This document shows positions 27,526-35,560 of a stretch of DNA of 64,000 bases, one piece after another. Within the stretch, counting starts at the first letter, position 1; the number at the start of each line of letters is the position of its first letter. A program made the translations under genes and the position numbers. Origin of the DNA: Rhodococcus qingshengii (GTDB taxonomy: Bacteria; Actinomycetota; Actinomycetes; Mycobacteriales; Mycobacteriaceae); contig NZ_JAJNCL010000004.1 in NCBI RefSeq assembly GCF_021025955.1, positions 1 to 64,000 on the forward strand, in the 5' to 3' direction. Under the pieces are notes generated by a model, which was given only the letters and a program-made list of their open reading frames with translations, was not told the DNA's origin and made no database searches.

Positions 27526-29160
27526 ATGGATACCGCGGACCCGTTGCCTTCCGCTCCCGTTACAAAAGCGCTTACGAGTGACGCCCGCCCGAGGGTGAGT
27601 TGGCTACCGCTGGTACTCGTGTGTTTCACAGGGTTGGTCTCTGTGTTCAACGTGACGGCGCTGCCGATGGCGATCAGCGGCATCGTCGACGGCCTGGACA
27701 CCACCATCTCGAACGTGCAATTGGCGATCGTCGCTTACGGGGTATTCGTCGCTGCCTTCACGATCACGGGCGGCAAGATCAGCGGCGTGCTCGGTGCCAA
27801 GAACACTCAGCTGCTCGGGCTGGGCATCTATGCGTTCGGCATGCTGTGTTGCTCTCTGGCACAGAATATTTCAATGCTGATTGCCGGCGAGGCGATCGCT
27901 GGACTCGGGGGCGCGCTTCTCGTGCCCAACGCGTTGGCGATTCTGGGGCAGGCGTATTCCGGTCCACAGCGAACCGTTGCGGTATCGGTCCTGGCGGGTA
28001 CGACCGGTATCGGTGCCGCGTTTGCTTTGTTGGTTGGTGGTCTGCTCGTCCAAGCCTGGGGATGGAGGGCGCCCTTCGCGCTCTTGCTCGCAATCACGGC
28101 AGGAACAATCGTCATCGCATCACGGGTGGCCCTTATCCGGATTCCATTCCGTGGGTCCGTCGACAAGACGAGTATCGTGCTGTCCGCCGTCGGGGTGCTG
28201 TTGCTGGTCGCCGCCATCAATCAGATCGGATCATGGGGGCTCGTTCTCGCCGCCGAGTCCGCACCGGTGAGTGTGCTCGGACTCTCGCCTGTGCTCGCAT
28301 TGCTGGTGATCGGCGGCCTCGTCCTGCACACGTTCGTCGCCCGTCAGCACTTGTTGCTCCGGGGAGAAAGAACACCGCTACTCGAACCTTCGGTGTTCGA
28401 GTCTGGTCTCAACCGAGCGTGTTTGAGTGGGTTGGTCGCGATAAACCTGTTGATGGCCGGTGTGAGCTACCTGCTACCGCTGTACACCCAGATGGTATTG
28501 GGCAAGAGCCCTCTGGGCACGGCAATGATACTGATACCTATCTCTTTGGCCGCACTCGTCTCCGCGGCTGCAACACCTGCACTGATGCGACTGCTTGCGT
28601 GCCGATGGCTCCTGACAGGGGCGCATGTACTCGCCGCGGCGTCGGCGATTCTGTTGGCACTGACGATCTCGAACCAATGGTCCGGTGCATGGACATTGAT
28701 CAGCGAAGTTTGCTTGGGTCTAGGCATCGGAGTCGGATTGAGTACGGGCAGTGCGCTTCTCATGGAGACCAACCCTCCTGCTATCGCGGGTGAGATCGGC
28801 AGCGCTCGAGGAATGGCGAACTTTCTCGGCCTGTGTACCGGCACCGCCGTTGCCGGGGCGGTCCTGATGTCCGTGCTCGCGCAGTCTGCCTCGGTCCGTA
28901 TCACGAACAGCCCAGATCTACTGTCCAGCGGCAGTATCGAGGTAACGGCCAGTTCGGTCAGTTTCGTCGCCAACGATGACCTCCGCGCCAGTCTCACTGG
29001 GATGGAACTGACCTCGGCGCAACTCGATCAGGCGGTGGAGATCAACGTCGAATCCAGGCTGATTGCGCTGCGGGCGAGCCTCTGTGTACTCGGGTTAGCG
29101 GCGCTCCTCCCGATCGTGACGTTCCGCCACCTGCCGACTCGCCGGAAGGAAGCGGGTTGA
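27526..29160 (+). CDS. MFS multidrug exporter, DHA2 type
   Basis: A 544-residue protein with about 14 TM helices. TM1 carries the FNVTALPMAISGI pattern and TM4-6 carry GEAIAGLGGALLVPNALAILG and GTTGIGAAFALLVGGLLVQAWGWR, the DHA2 motif C region typical of antiporters. The region of residues 450-510 is a soluble extension before the last helix. The ATG at 27526 follows CTAGGGG. A terminator separates it from the preceding hydrolase. Substrate unknown. Confidence 0.88.
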   Translation: MDTADPLPSAPVTKALTSDARPRVSWLPLVLVCFTGLVSVFNVTALPMAISGIVDGLDTTISNVQLAIVAYGVFVAAFTITGGKISGVLGAKNTQLLGLGIYAFGMLCCSLAQNISMLIAGEAIAGLGGALLVPNALAILGQAYSGPQRTVAVSVLAGTTGIGAAFALLVGGLLVQAWGWRAPFALLLAITAGTIVIASRVALIRIPFRGSVDKTSIVLSAVGVLLLVAAINQIGSWGLVLAAESAPVSVLGLSPVLALLVIGGLVLHTFVARQHLLLRGERTPLLEPSVFESGLNRACLSGLVAINLLMAGVSYLLPLYTQMVLGKSPLGTAMILIPISLAALVSAAATPALMRLLACRWLLTGAHVLAAASAILLALTISNQWSGAWTLISEVCLGLGIGVGLSTGSALLMETNPPAIAGEIGSARGMANFLGLCTGTAVAGAVLMSVLAQSASVRITNSPDLLSSGSIEVTASSVSFVANDDLRASLTGMELTSAQLDQAVEINVESRLIALRASLCVLGLAALLPIVTFRHLPTRRKEAG

Positions 29161-29407
29161 TGCGATGGCACTCGTCTGTGGCGCCACGCCGATGTTCGGC
29201 CTAATAGAGCTTCCAGGCGTCACGATTTCGAATAGTGTTGTAGAGCAATAGATGTAACGCGGGCGTAGTGCACCATGGCCCGCCGCAGGATTCACTACAC
29301 CTTTTCGACGTCTGCATCATCGTCGTCGTGTAGAGGGAGTCCCACCCGGGTGGTTCCTGCGGAGGTGGTTGCGATGCGTCGACCATGCCCGAGTCGCCCG
29401 TGCAGAC

Positions 29408-30232
29408 CTACTTCGTCAGCACGGTGGCGAGCGCAGCGCTCACATACGGAGTGATGTTCTCGACGACCCGCGTCACGATCGCGGTGGCAACGTCAGCGGG
29501 TTGCAGTGGAACCGAAGGTGCCTCCGGCAATGCTGGGGGAGCAGGCGGAGCGGGCTGAGACATCATCGGCGTATAGGTGTTGTGCTTCGTGAAGTATCCG
29601 AATACCGAGTCGACGAATACCTCGGGGGCATCACGGGGCTTGGGCATGTTGCAGATGCCGTCACCCTCGATGCAGACTTCCTGCACTGCGATGTCACCGA
29701 ATCCGCCGCGAGCTCCGGACATCGTCGCTCCTGGAACGACATTGGGCACTACGGTTTCGATGCCTCCGGCCGAGTTGCGGGGGTCGGCGTAGAGCACACC
29801 TTCGACTTGCGACTGCGGAATGGATCCGTCGCGCGCGATGTCGCCGAGCACGTCGCCGGCAATTCGAGCACCCTGTGAGTACCCGGTGACGACGATCTCG
29901 CTGCCGGGGCACTGAGCGTGAAAAGCATTGACTTCGCTGCGTAGCGTCTGGGCGCCCGCGGCAACGCTCTGGTCGTACGTCTGATCGCCGAGCGGCCAGA
30001 AGCTCGCCGGGTAGTTCACCGGTTTGGAGGTGTAACCCTGGGCTACGTAGCGGTCGGTGACGGGTTGCGTCGTTTGTCCTGTCGGATCCCACGTCCCCCC
30101 AACTGCGAATACCGCACCGGCCGGGCACGACCCACCGTCATTCGGAGCCGCTCCGGCAGGTACCGACATCACTAGAGTCACCCCCGCTGTGACTGCAACC
30201 GTGCATGCCACTGACATCGCGTATTTCCTCAT
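29408..30232 (-). CDS. secreted PE-PPE-domain/cutinase-like esterase
   Basis: A 274-residue exported alpha/beta hydrolase. Residues 1-29 are a signal peptide (MRKYAMSVAC... ending PAGAAP). The nucleophile elbow is TGYSQGARIAGD and the catalytic Asp lies in LYADPRN, the arrangement of the PE-PPE domain (PF08237) common in mycolata. The C-terminal third is a proline/alanine-rich tail (PAPPAPPALPEAP) followed by an amphipathic end, as in cell-wall-attached relatives. The GTG/ATG choice is settled by the signal peptide. Confidence 0.85.
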   Translation of the reverse strand: MRKYAMSVACTVAVTAGVTLVMSVPAGAAPNDGGSCPAGAVFAVGGTWDPTGQTTQPVTDRYVAQGYTSKPVNYPASFWPLGDQTYDQSVAAGAQTLRSEVNAFHAQCPGSEIVVTGYSQGARIAGDVLGDIARDGSIPQSQVEGVLYADPRNSAGGIETVVPNVVPGATMSGARGGFGDIAVQEVCIEGDGICNMPKPRDAPEVFVDSVFGYFTKHNTYTPMMSQPAPPAPPALPEAPSVPLQPADVATAIVTRVVENITPYVSAALATVLTK

Positions 30233-30405
30233 CGGGCCTGTCCCCATCTATCTACGTTCTCGTTCATTGGCGAGACAACCCGCGGTCCGACGCGTTTCGT
30301 TCGGTACTGAAGAGAATGGTGATGGGGCGATAAGTCCTGGAGGTAATCCGTGCGTAAACAGGAAGTTGCAGGCCGACGCTGTTTCCTACCAGCGTGTGGG
30401 GCGTG

Positions 30406-31593
30406 TCACGGCGTCGGCACCTGCGGTGGGTGATCGGGCTCGAGGAGTGTGCCGATCGCCTTGCCCATCGGCACGGCGTTGTTGAGATCCGCGTTGGTTG
30501 TCGGCCCGAGTGTCGCGTAGACGACGATCGTCGTCTTCGAGTCGGGGTAGTAGAGCGCAAGGCCGTTGTAGCCGCCGTACGACGGGTTCATCACCAGCCA
30601 ACCGTCGAGGTGACCGGTCCCGAAGGAAAAGAACTTGTCGGCCGTCATATTTCCCAAGCCCGCGGTCGTCGGCGCCATCTGTTCTTCGAAAGCCTTGTCG
30701 GAGAGTAACTCTCCCGTGCCGAGTGCGCGCACCCACTTTCCGATGTCGGCGACAGGCGCGTTCATGTTTCCGCTGTGCAGGAAAGCCGTCGGATCCCAGA
30801 AAGTGGAGTCTTCGAACACTCCGCGTTCATTGGTGTAGCCGTGCAGGATCGGCCCGTCCATCTGCGACGTGAGCACAACGCCGCTGTGATCCATCCCGAG
30901 CGGATCGAAGACGCGTTGCTGAAGTAGTTCGCCCACCGGCTTTCCGGTCGCCTTCTCCATGACGTCGCCGAGCAGCGTCAGGTCGCTGTGCGCATACGCC
31001 CAACTGGTGCCGGGTTCGAACAGCGGTGGGCGGGAGTTGGCTAGATCGAGGATCTCCTGAGCAGTCCAGCCCTTCATCGGGTTGTCCGTGAAGAGTTTCA
31101 GGAACTGCGGATCGGTCACGTAATCGGAGATACCCGACGTGCTGTTGGCCAGCATTCGCGGAGTGATCGTATCTGCGCGCGGAAAGTTCGGTTCCCACTC
31201 CGCGATCGGTTGATCGAGTGGCAGCGTGCCCTCTTCGTCGAGTTGCAGCAGGACGGTCGAGAGCATCGGCTCCATCGGCTGGCCGACGCGCAACTGCATG
31301 TCGGTTGTCGCCGGAACTCCGACAGGGGACTCTCCGACGGCGCCGAGAGCAACTTCGTCGTCGCCTCGCCACACCCCGAACACAGCGGCACTGAGGCCCA
31401 AGTCGGCCACCTGACGGCGGACGATATCCGCGATCTCGGTGGATTCCCGACTGCTCGAGGTGCTGGGAGAGGCGCTGCCCGTGTTTGTGGCGGAGTCCTC
31501 GTCGGAACTGCACGCAGCGGTTGCGACGGCAACAGCCAAGGCGATCGACAGAGCAGCTAGCCGTACCCGAGCGCGGTGGTGGGAGGAGGTCAT
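30406..31593 (-). CDS. lipoprotein with beta-lactamase/PBP fold but no catalytic Ser-Lys
   Basis: A 395-residue lipoprotein: signal peptide residues 1-27 with lipobox VATAACSS, so it is anchored outside the membrane. The body aligns by pattern with PF00144 serine hydrolases (LRVGQPMEPMLSTVLLQL, WEPNFPRADTITPRMLANSTSG, WAYAHSDLTLLGDVMEKATGKP). At the active-site position the usual Ser-x-x-Lys is Gln-Pro-Met-Glu. The second motif Tyr-x-Asn is Tyr-Ala-His, and the third motif is a Tyr-Asn-Gly turn. It is therefore probably a non-catalytic binding protein. The gene starts with GGAGGAGG before the ATG. Confidence 0.8.
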   Translation of the reverse strand: MTSSHHRARVRLAALSIALAVAVATAACSSDEDSATNTGSASPSTSSSRESTEIADIVRRQVADLGLSAAVFGVWRGDDEVALGAVGESPVGVPATTDMQLRVGQPMEPMLSTVLLQLDEEGTLPLDQPIAEWEPNFPRADTITPRMLANSTSGISDYVTDPQFLKLFTDNPMKGWTAQEILDLANSRPPLFEPGTSWAYAHSDLTLLGDVMEKATGKPVGELLQQRVFDPLGMDHSGVVLTSQMDGPILHGYTNERGVFEDSTFWDPTAFLHSGNMNAPVADIGKWVRALGTGELLSDKAFEEQMAPTTAGLGNMTADKFFSFGTGHLDGWLVMNPSYGGYNGLALYYPDSKTTIVVYATLGPTTNADLNNAVPMGKAIGTLLEPDHPPQVPTP

Positions 31594-31727
31594 GCCTGCG
31601 ATCCCTTCGATGTGGAAATCGAGCAACCGACGCCTAGCAATGTCCCAATTGGCCGAATTTACCGCAGTTGGAAGGAGGAGGGATCAGATCGACCGTATAG
31701 GCGCAATTGCTATTTCCAGCGCAGTCC

Positions 31728-32015
31728 TCATTCGGGTGCCGCGTCCGGTTCCTCCCGCAGGTCCTGCGCTTGCTGAAGCTCGGCGTTGATGCGACGGGCT
31801 TCGGTGAGTTGGTCTTCGAGGATGATGATGCGGCAAGCCGCGTCGAGCGCCGTGCCGTTGGCTACAAGGTCGTGCGCGCGAGCTGCGATGCGAAGCTGGT
31901 AGCGGGAGTAGCGGCGGTGCCCGCCCTCGGAGCGTTGCGGGGTGAGCAGTTTCGCGGCGTCGAGGCTGCGAAGAAAAGCTTGTCTGACGCCGAGGATCTC
32001 GGCGGCATGTCCCAT
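31728..32015 (-). CDS. small MerR-type helix-turn-helix regulator
   Basis: A 95-residue DNA-binding protein: AAEILGVRQAFLRSLDAAKLLTP is a MerR helix-turn-helix, GGHRRYS the wing, and a helical dimerisation stretch (LDAACRIIILEDQLTEARRIN) follows. There is no ligand domain. Homologous spacing suggests the real protein starts up to 23 codons earlier: in-frame translation upstream gives a polar stretch then PAYS directly before the MGHAA start, matching the normal Y-S-hydrophobic MerR opening. No ATG, GTG or TTG exists there; an ATT at 32084 with AAAGAAG ahead is the only candidate. Confidence 0.75.
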   Translation of the reverse strand: MGHAAEILGVRQAFLRSLDAAKLLTPQRSEGGHRRYSRYQLRIAARAHDLVANGTALDAACRIIILEDQLTEARRINAELQQAQDLREEPDAAPE

Positions 32016-32111
32016 GCTGTATGCCGGGTAGTTCTCGTCGTCGAATCTGCCGGACGGGTCCCCCGGGGGTGTATCTGCCGAAATGGCTCGCTTCTTTCGC
32101 TAAACGGACGG

Positions 32112-32140
32112 GGCCCCCGGCGCGAGGTGCGCCGGGGGCC
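32112..32140 (-). promoter_or_regulatory. GC-rich hairpin in the MerR-like gene leader
   Basis: Perfect 12-bp stem GGCCCCCGGCGC / GCGCCGGGGGCC with a five-base loop, 28 bases ahead of the presumed ATT start and 97 before the ATG of the MerR-like gene. No T-tract follows on either strand. It is placed to act in the mRNA leader. Confidence 0.5.
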
Positions 32141-32790
32141 GGATGGGGTTGAACTTACTTACATAACTGCATTCTTTCGAACTTCCGGACTCGCACAAGA
32201 CATCCGGTAGCCGCTTTGAAGGGGGGTGCCGGGTCCGACTACACACTCACACACGAATTCGGCCCCGGCACGTCCCTGCCCTGCGGTACTGCTTGCGGGT
32301 AGTTCATCTCTCCCGCATCTCTTGACTCGTTCCTTGCTACGAGAAAAAAATACAACACTATCGCGAGAATGTCTACCCTGCCCGCTGTAGATATTTTGTT
32401 GCGAGCTTTCTAAGTATTACTGTTCGGGAACGGCCTGGTCATCGGGGGTGAGAGCGCTCGGTGTGAGTCGTACGGGGTGGATCTGGGACAATGTTCCGAT
32501 GCGAAATACCCCGAAGTCCGAGTCGTTGTTGCGTGCCCGCGCGGAAAGGGAGGAGCAAAGCAACACCTCCGAGCACCCCGCAGGAGTTACCTCGAACCAC
32601 GGAGAGGACTCGGCGTCGTCCGAGCAGGGGGCACGCAGCAGTAGTGCCTCGATTCGGTCTGCTCGGTCAGAGCTCTCAACCCACGCCCGGGCGGTGGAAA
32701 GCATGCACGAGGCGATGCATCCAGATCGCGATTGAGTCAGTTACTTGGTCGGGATGCGGAGGACTCCCTCGAGTCCGCCGCTACAACGCA
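32141..32790. other. intergenic interval between MerR-like gene and cholesterol oxidase
   Basis: About 650 bases. It holds two overlapping opposite-strand frames of about 95 codons (32417-32704 minus and 32448-32735 plus) with no family features or ribosome sites, so I do not call either. The stretch 32330-32410 is markedly AT-rich. Confidence 0.35.
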
Positions 32791-32837
32791 CGACGGCCGC
32801 CGCACTCCCGAAAGTAAGGGAGTGGCGACGACCGTCG
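32791..32837 (-). terminator. terminator of the cholesterol oxidase gene
   Basis: Long imperfect inverted repeat, arms about 32791-32809 and 32818-32837 with two G-U-compatible mismatches and one bulge, 33 bases past the cholesterol oxidase stop on the minus strand. Confidence 0.55.
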
Positions 32838-32869
32838 AGTTGTCAGAGTGTGCGCTCAGTACTTGAACC

Positions 32870-34633
32870 TCAAGGCAGCAACTGGTCCAGGAAGGTGTTG
32901 CTGAAGACCTTGTGCGGATCCAACGCGTTGTATGCGGCGTTGGCGGTGTCCCAGTTGTCGCTCGATGGAACGCCCTCGCGGTAGGTCTGGGGGAGGTCCT
33001 GATTGATGATCGGGGTGTCGGTGTACGGCTTGTCTGGGCCGAACGCCCAGCCCTTGGACCACTCGGGGCGGAAGGTGGCGTCGTTGTTGTTGTAGTGATT
33101 GCGCATCCACTGTTCCATTTCCCGGTAGAACGCGAACATACCGGGGGTTCCGGGGACGCCGAGGACGTTGAGCCAGATGGCGGTGTCCCATTCCGGATGG
33201 TCGGGGCGTGGGCGCATGGCCGAGATGGTGGGGGCGCCGGCCGAGTCGACCTCGACGTCCGATGGTTGATCGAGGCCGCAGCAGCGGATTTCGACGGGAC
33301 CGTTGAGGGGGAACTGTCCGATGGAGCGGTAGTACTCCATGCGGCCGTTGAACCACTGGGTGAAGTCGTGGATGACCTGGCCGATGTTGGCGCGAGAGGT
33401 GATAACGGCTCCGCCGCCCTCGGTCAGGCGCAGGGTAGTGGCCCGGATGTAGAACTGGACGTCCTTGGACCATCCCCACAGGTCGTTGGAGAAGGTCGCG
33501 GCGAGTCCGGCAACGGTGGTGGCGTACATGATCTGCCCGAATGCCGGTGCGATGCCAGGGTTTCCGGCGTTGATCTGGCCGATAATATCGGTGACGGGTT
33601 CGGGAAGGTTGTCGGAGAAGATGTAGTTGTACGGCCCGGTCACCTCACGCGCGAACGGCGGCTTGGTGGGGGCAAGTGACCACACCTTCATCCAAGGACG
33701 TTCGGTGAAGGGGTACCAGATTGCTTCTGCCCGACCGTTTTCGCGGACGAACTTCTCGAAGGTGCGTCCGGAAGCGCCGCGGGCACCGAAGAGTTCCTGC
33801 CAACCGATGTCGGTGTGGCTGACGCAGCGCATGCGGTAGTTGGGGGCGGCCTGCAAGGTGACGGAGGTGAGGAAGGTGCGTCCGAGGTGAGTCAGCAGCG
33901 GCTTGATCGCCGCGTCGCTGCGTGCATACGTCTTCAGCGCGTATTCACTACCGTTCCAGACCACTGCGGTCAGGGACGTGACGAGGTTGGAGAGTGAGCC
34001 GAAAGTCTGTCCGGGAACATGCGCTTCGCCTTCGGCGGGAAGAGCTGCGCCGTGAGCGTCGACGGCGAGGCAACCGGCGATGGTCAACACACCAGGTGCC
34101 GGCAGGTTCGCGAACCCGAGGCCCTGTGCCTGCAACGCCGTCGTGATGGCGTCGAGGGTCGCGCCGGGTCCTGCGGTGACGGTGGCCGGGCTACCACCTG
34201 CATTGACGGAGACGCCGGTGAGATGGACCGTGGTGTCGGCGAGAATGACCTTGTCGATCGGCGCACCGTTGACGATGGTCAGCGGCGTCCAGCCGTGCAT
34301 GGCACCGCGGGGGCGGATGGTGTAGCCGTTGGCATGGCCCCAGTTGGCGAGGCGGACTACGTCTTCGGGCGTCTTGGGCGAACAGGTCCAGATCGCGTCG
34401 AGCATGATCTCTTTGGACCAGTTCTGATACGCCTGCTGGTAGAGGGCGATGCCTTCGGGGAAGGCAGGCGGCGGGGTGAGGGTGGAGACAGGGCCACCCG
34501 CGGAGCCGGAAGAGCCGGCGGGGACGGCATAGGCCGGCGTCCAGCCGGCGAATGCGGTCGCTGCCACGGCGCCGGCTCCAGCGGCCATGAAACCTCGTCG
34601 GGACAGTCGGAACTTTTCGTCTTGTGCCGTCAT
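32870..34633 (-). CDS. cholesterol oxidase, class II (VAO-type, covalent-FAD family), Tat-exported
   Basis: A 587-residue secreted flavoenzyme that oxidises the 3-beta-hydroxyl of cholesterol to the 3-keto form with O2, giving cholest-4-en-3-one. The twin-arginine signal is SRRGFMAAG, ending near residue 36 (AYAVP). The FAD-binding domain of the VAO/PCMH type covers about 55-245 (RPRGAMHGWTPLTIVNGAP; PATVTAGPGATLDAI), and the rest is the cholesterol-oxidase substrate domain. This matches the Brevibacterium type II enzyme, not the GMC-type ChoD. It lies beside the kstD-maoC operon, fitting extracellular entry into sterol catabolism. Confidence 0.93.
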   Translation of the reverse strand: MTAQDEKFRLSRRGFMAAGAGAVAATAFAGWTPAYAVPAGSSGSAGGPVSTLTPPPAFPEGIALYQQAYQNWSKEIMLDAIWTCSPKTPEDVVRLANWGHANGYTIRPRGAMHGWTPLTIVNGAPIDKVILADTTVHLTGVSVNAGGSPATVTAGPGATLDAITTALQAQGLGFANLPAPGVLTIAGCLAVDAHGAALPAEGEAHVPGQTFGSLSNLVTSLTAVVWNGSEYALKTYARSDAAIKPLLTHLGRTFLTSVTLQAAPNYRMRCVSHTDIGWQELFGARGASGRTFEKFVRENGRAEAIWYPFTERPWMKVWSLAPTKPPFAREVTGPYNYIFSDNLPEPVTDIIGQINAGNPGIAPAFGQIMYATTVAGLAATFSNDLWGWSKDVQFYIRATTLRLTEGGGAVITSRANIGQVIHDFTQWFNGRMEYYRSIGQFPLNGPVEIRCCGLDQPSDVEVDSAGAPTISAMRPRPDHPEWDTAIWLNVLGVPGTPGMFAFYREMEQWMRNHYNNNDATFRPEWSKGWAFGPDKPYTDTPIINQDLPQTYREGVPSSDNWDTANAAYNALDPHKVFSNTFLDQLLP

Positions 34634-34676
34634 CTTCGGGCTACTCCATCGGGTTCGAGAACTACGGTGAGTTCTA

Positions 34677-34706
34677 ACAGGTGGGTATCAGACAGGTTGG
34701 TATCAG
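34677..34706. repeat. 15-bp tandem direct repeat
   Basis: Two head-to-tail copies of ACAGGTGGGTATCAG (34677-34691; 34692-34706 with one T for G), covering the end of the MaoC gene and the space before cholesterol oxidase. Confidence 0.6.
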
Positions 34707-35560
34707 ACAAGAGTGAGAACTACGTCAGCCAGGGCAGGAGCTTCACGCTCGAGTACAGAAGCTGAGATCAGGAGTCGCCCATTGTCTTTCCAGATCTGGA
34801 TACTCAAGTTCTCGCCGGGAAACACGACCCCGGCAAAGCGGGCCCGAAATCCGGCTACCCGACTGCTGTCGCCGTCGAGCATGGTATCCACTGCGGTCTT
34901 GCAGACCATTCCGTAAGTACACAGTCCATGCAGGATAGGCGCTGGAAAGCCTGCCGCGGAGGCGAATTGCGGATCCGAGTGCAACGGATTCCGATCACCG
35001 CACATCCGGTACAGCAAAGCCTGCTGTGGAAGCACCGGCGTCACCACTGTCTCATCTGGTTCTCGATCCGGAAGCGTAATCGACTCCGACGGACCACGTT
35101 CACCCCCGAAACCACCCTCGCCGCGGGCGAAAATGGACGAGCGAGCGGTCCACAGCGGGTTGCCGTCGGCGTCGACCGTGACGGATTCCTGCACGATCAC
35201 CGCGGCCTTGCCCTTGTCCCAGACCTCGGCGATTCGAGTTGTGGTGCGGCCACTTCCACTTGCTGGGATCGGCTGATGGACAGTGACTTCCTGGCTTCCG
35301 TGCACCACCTTCGCCAGATCGATTTCGACGCCGGGGAACGACACCTTCGGTGCTTCGGTGGCGTGGAAATTGGCGGCGACGGTGGCAAAGGTGGGTAGTA
35401 CCTGAGGCTTTTCGTCGTCGAGGTACCGCAGCTCGTTCGGATCGAGCGGACGAGCACCTGCTCCTAGTGCCAAGTGGTAGTGCTGCACGTCCGACGGGGT
35501 CCACGAGAACTCTTGTGGCGCAAGCTCGGCGCCGAGTGCGATCTTCGGATCAATTGGCAT
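34703..35560 (-). CDS. MaoC-type enoyl-CoA hydratase, steroid side-chain catabolism
   Basis: A 285-residue double-hotdog hydratase. The hydratase-2 catalytic motif is YRMCGDRNPLHSDP, with Asp and His in place, in the C-terminal hotdog; the N-terminal hotdog is degenerate. By position and length it matches the Hsd4B-type hydratase that lies beside kstD in Mycobacterium (from memory Rv3538) and hydrates enoyl-CoA intermediates of sterol side-chain degradation. Its start overlaps the kstD stop by 11 bases, so the two are coupled. The substrate assignment is from context. Confidence 0.85.
   Translation of the reverse strand: MPIDPKIALGAELAPQEFSWTPSDVQHYHLALGAGARPLDPNELRYLDDEKPQVLPTFATVAANFHATEAPKVSFPGVEIDLAKVVHGSQEVTVHQPIPASGSGRTTTRIAEVWDKGKAAVIVQESVTVDADGNPLWTARSSIFARGEGGFGGERGPSESITLPDREPDETVVTPVLPQQALLYRMCGDRNPLHSDPQFASAAGFPAPILHGLCTYGMVCKTAVDTMLDGDSSRVAGFRARFAGVVFPGENLSIQIWKDNGRLLISASVLEREAPALADVVLTLV

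Noticed and set aside
32417-32735. Overlapping opposite frames of about 95 codons between the MerR gene and cholesterol oxidase
   Set aside because: Neither has a ribosome site or recognisable family; the two exclude each other.
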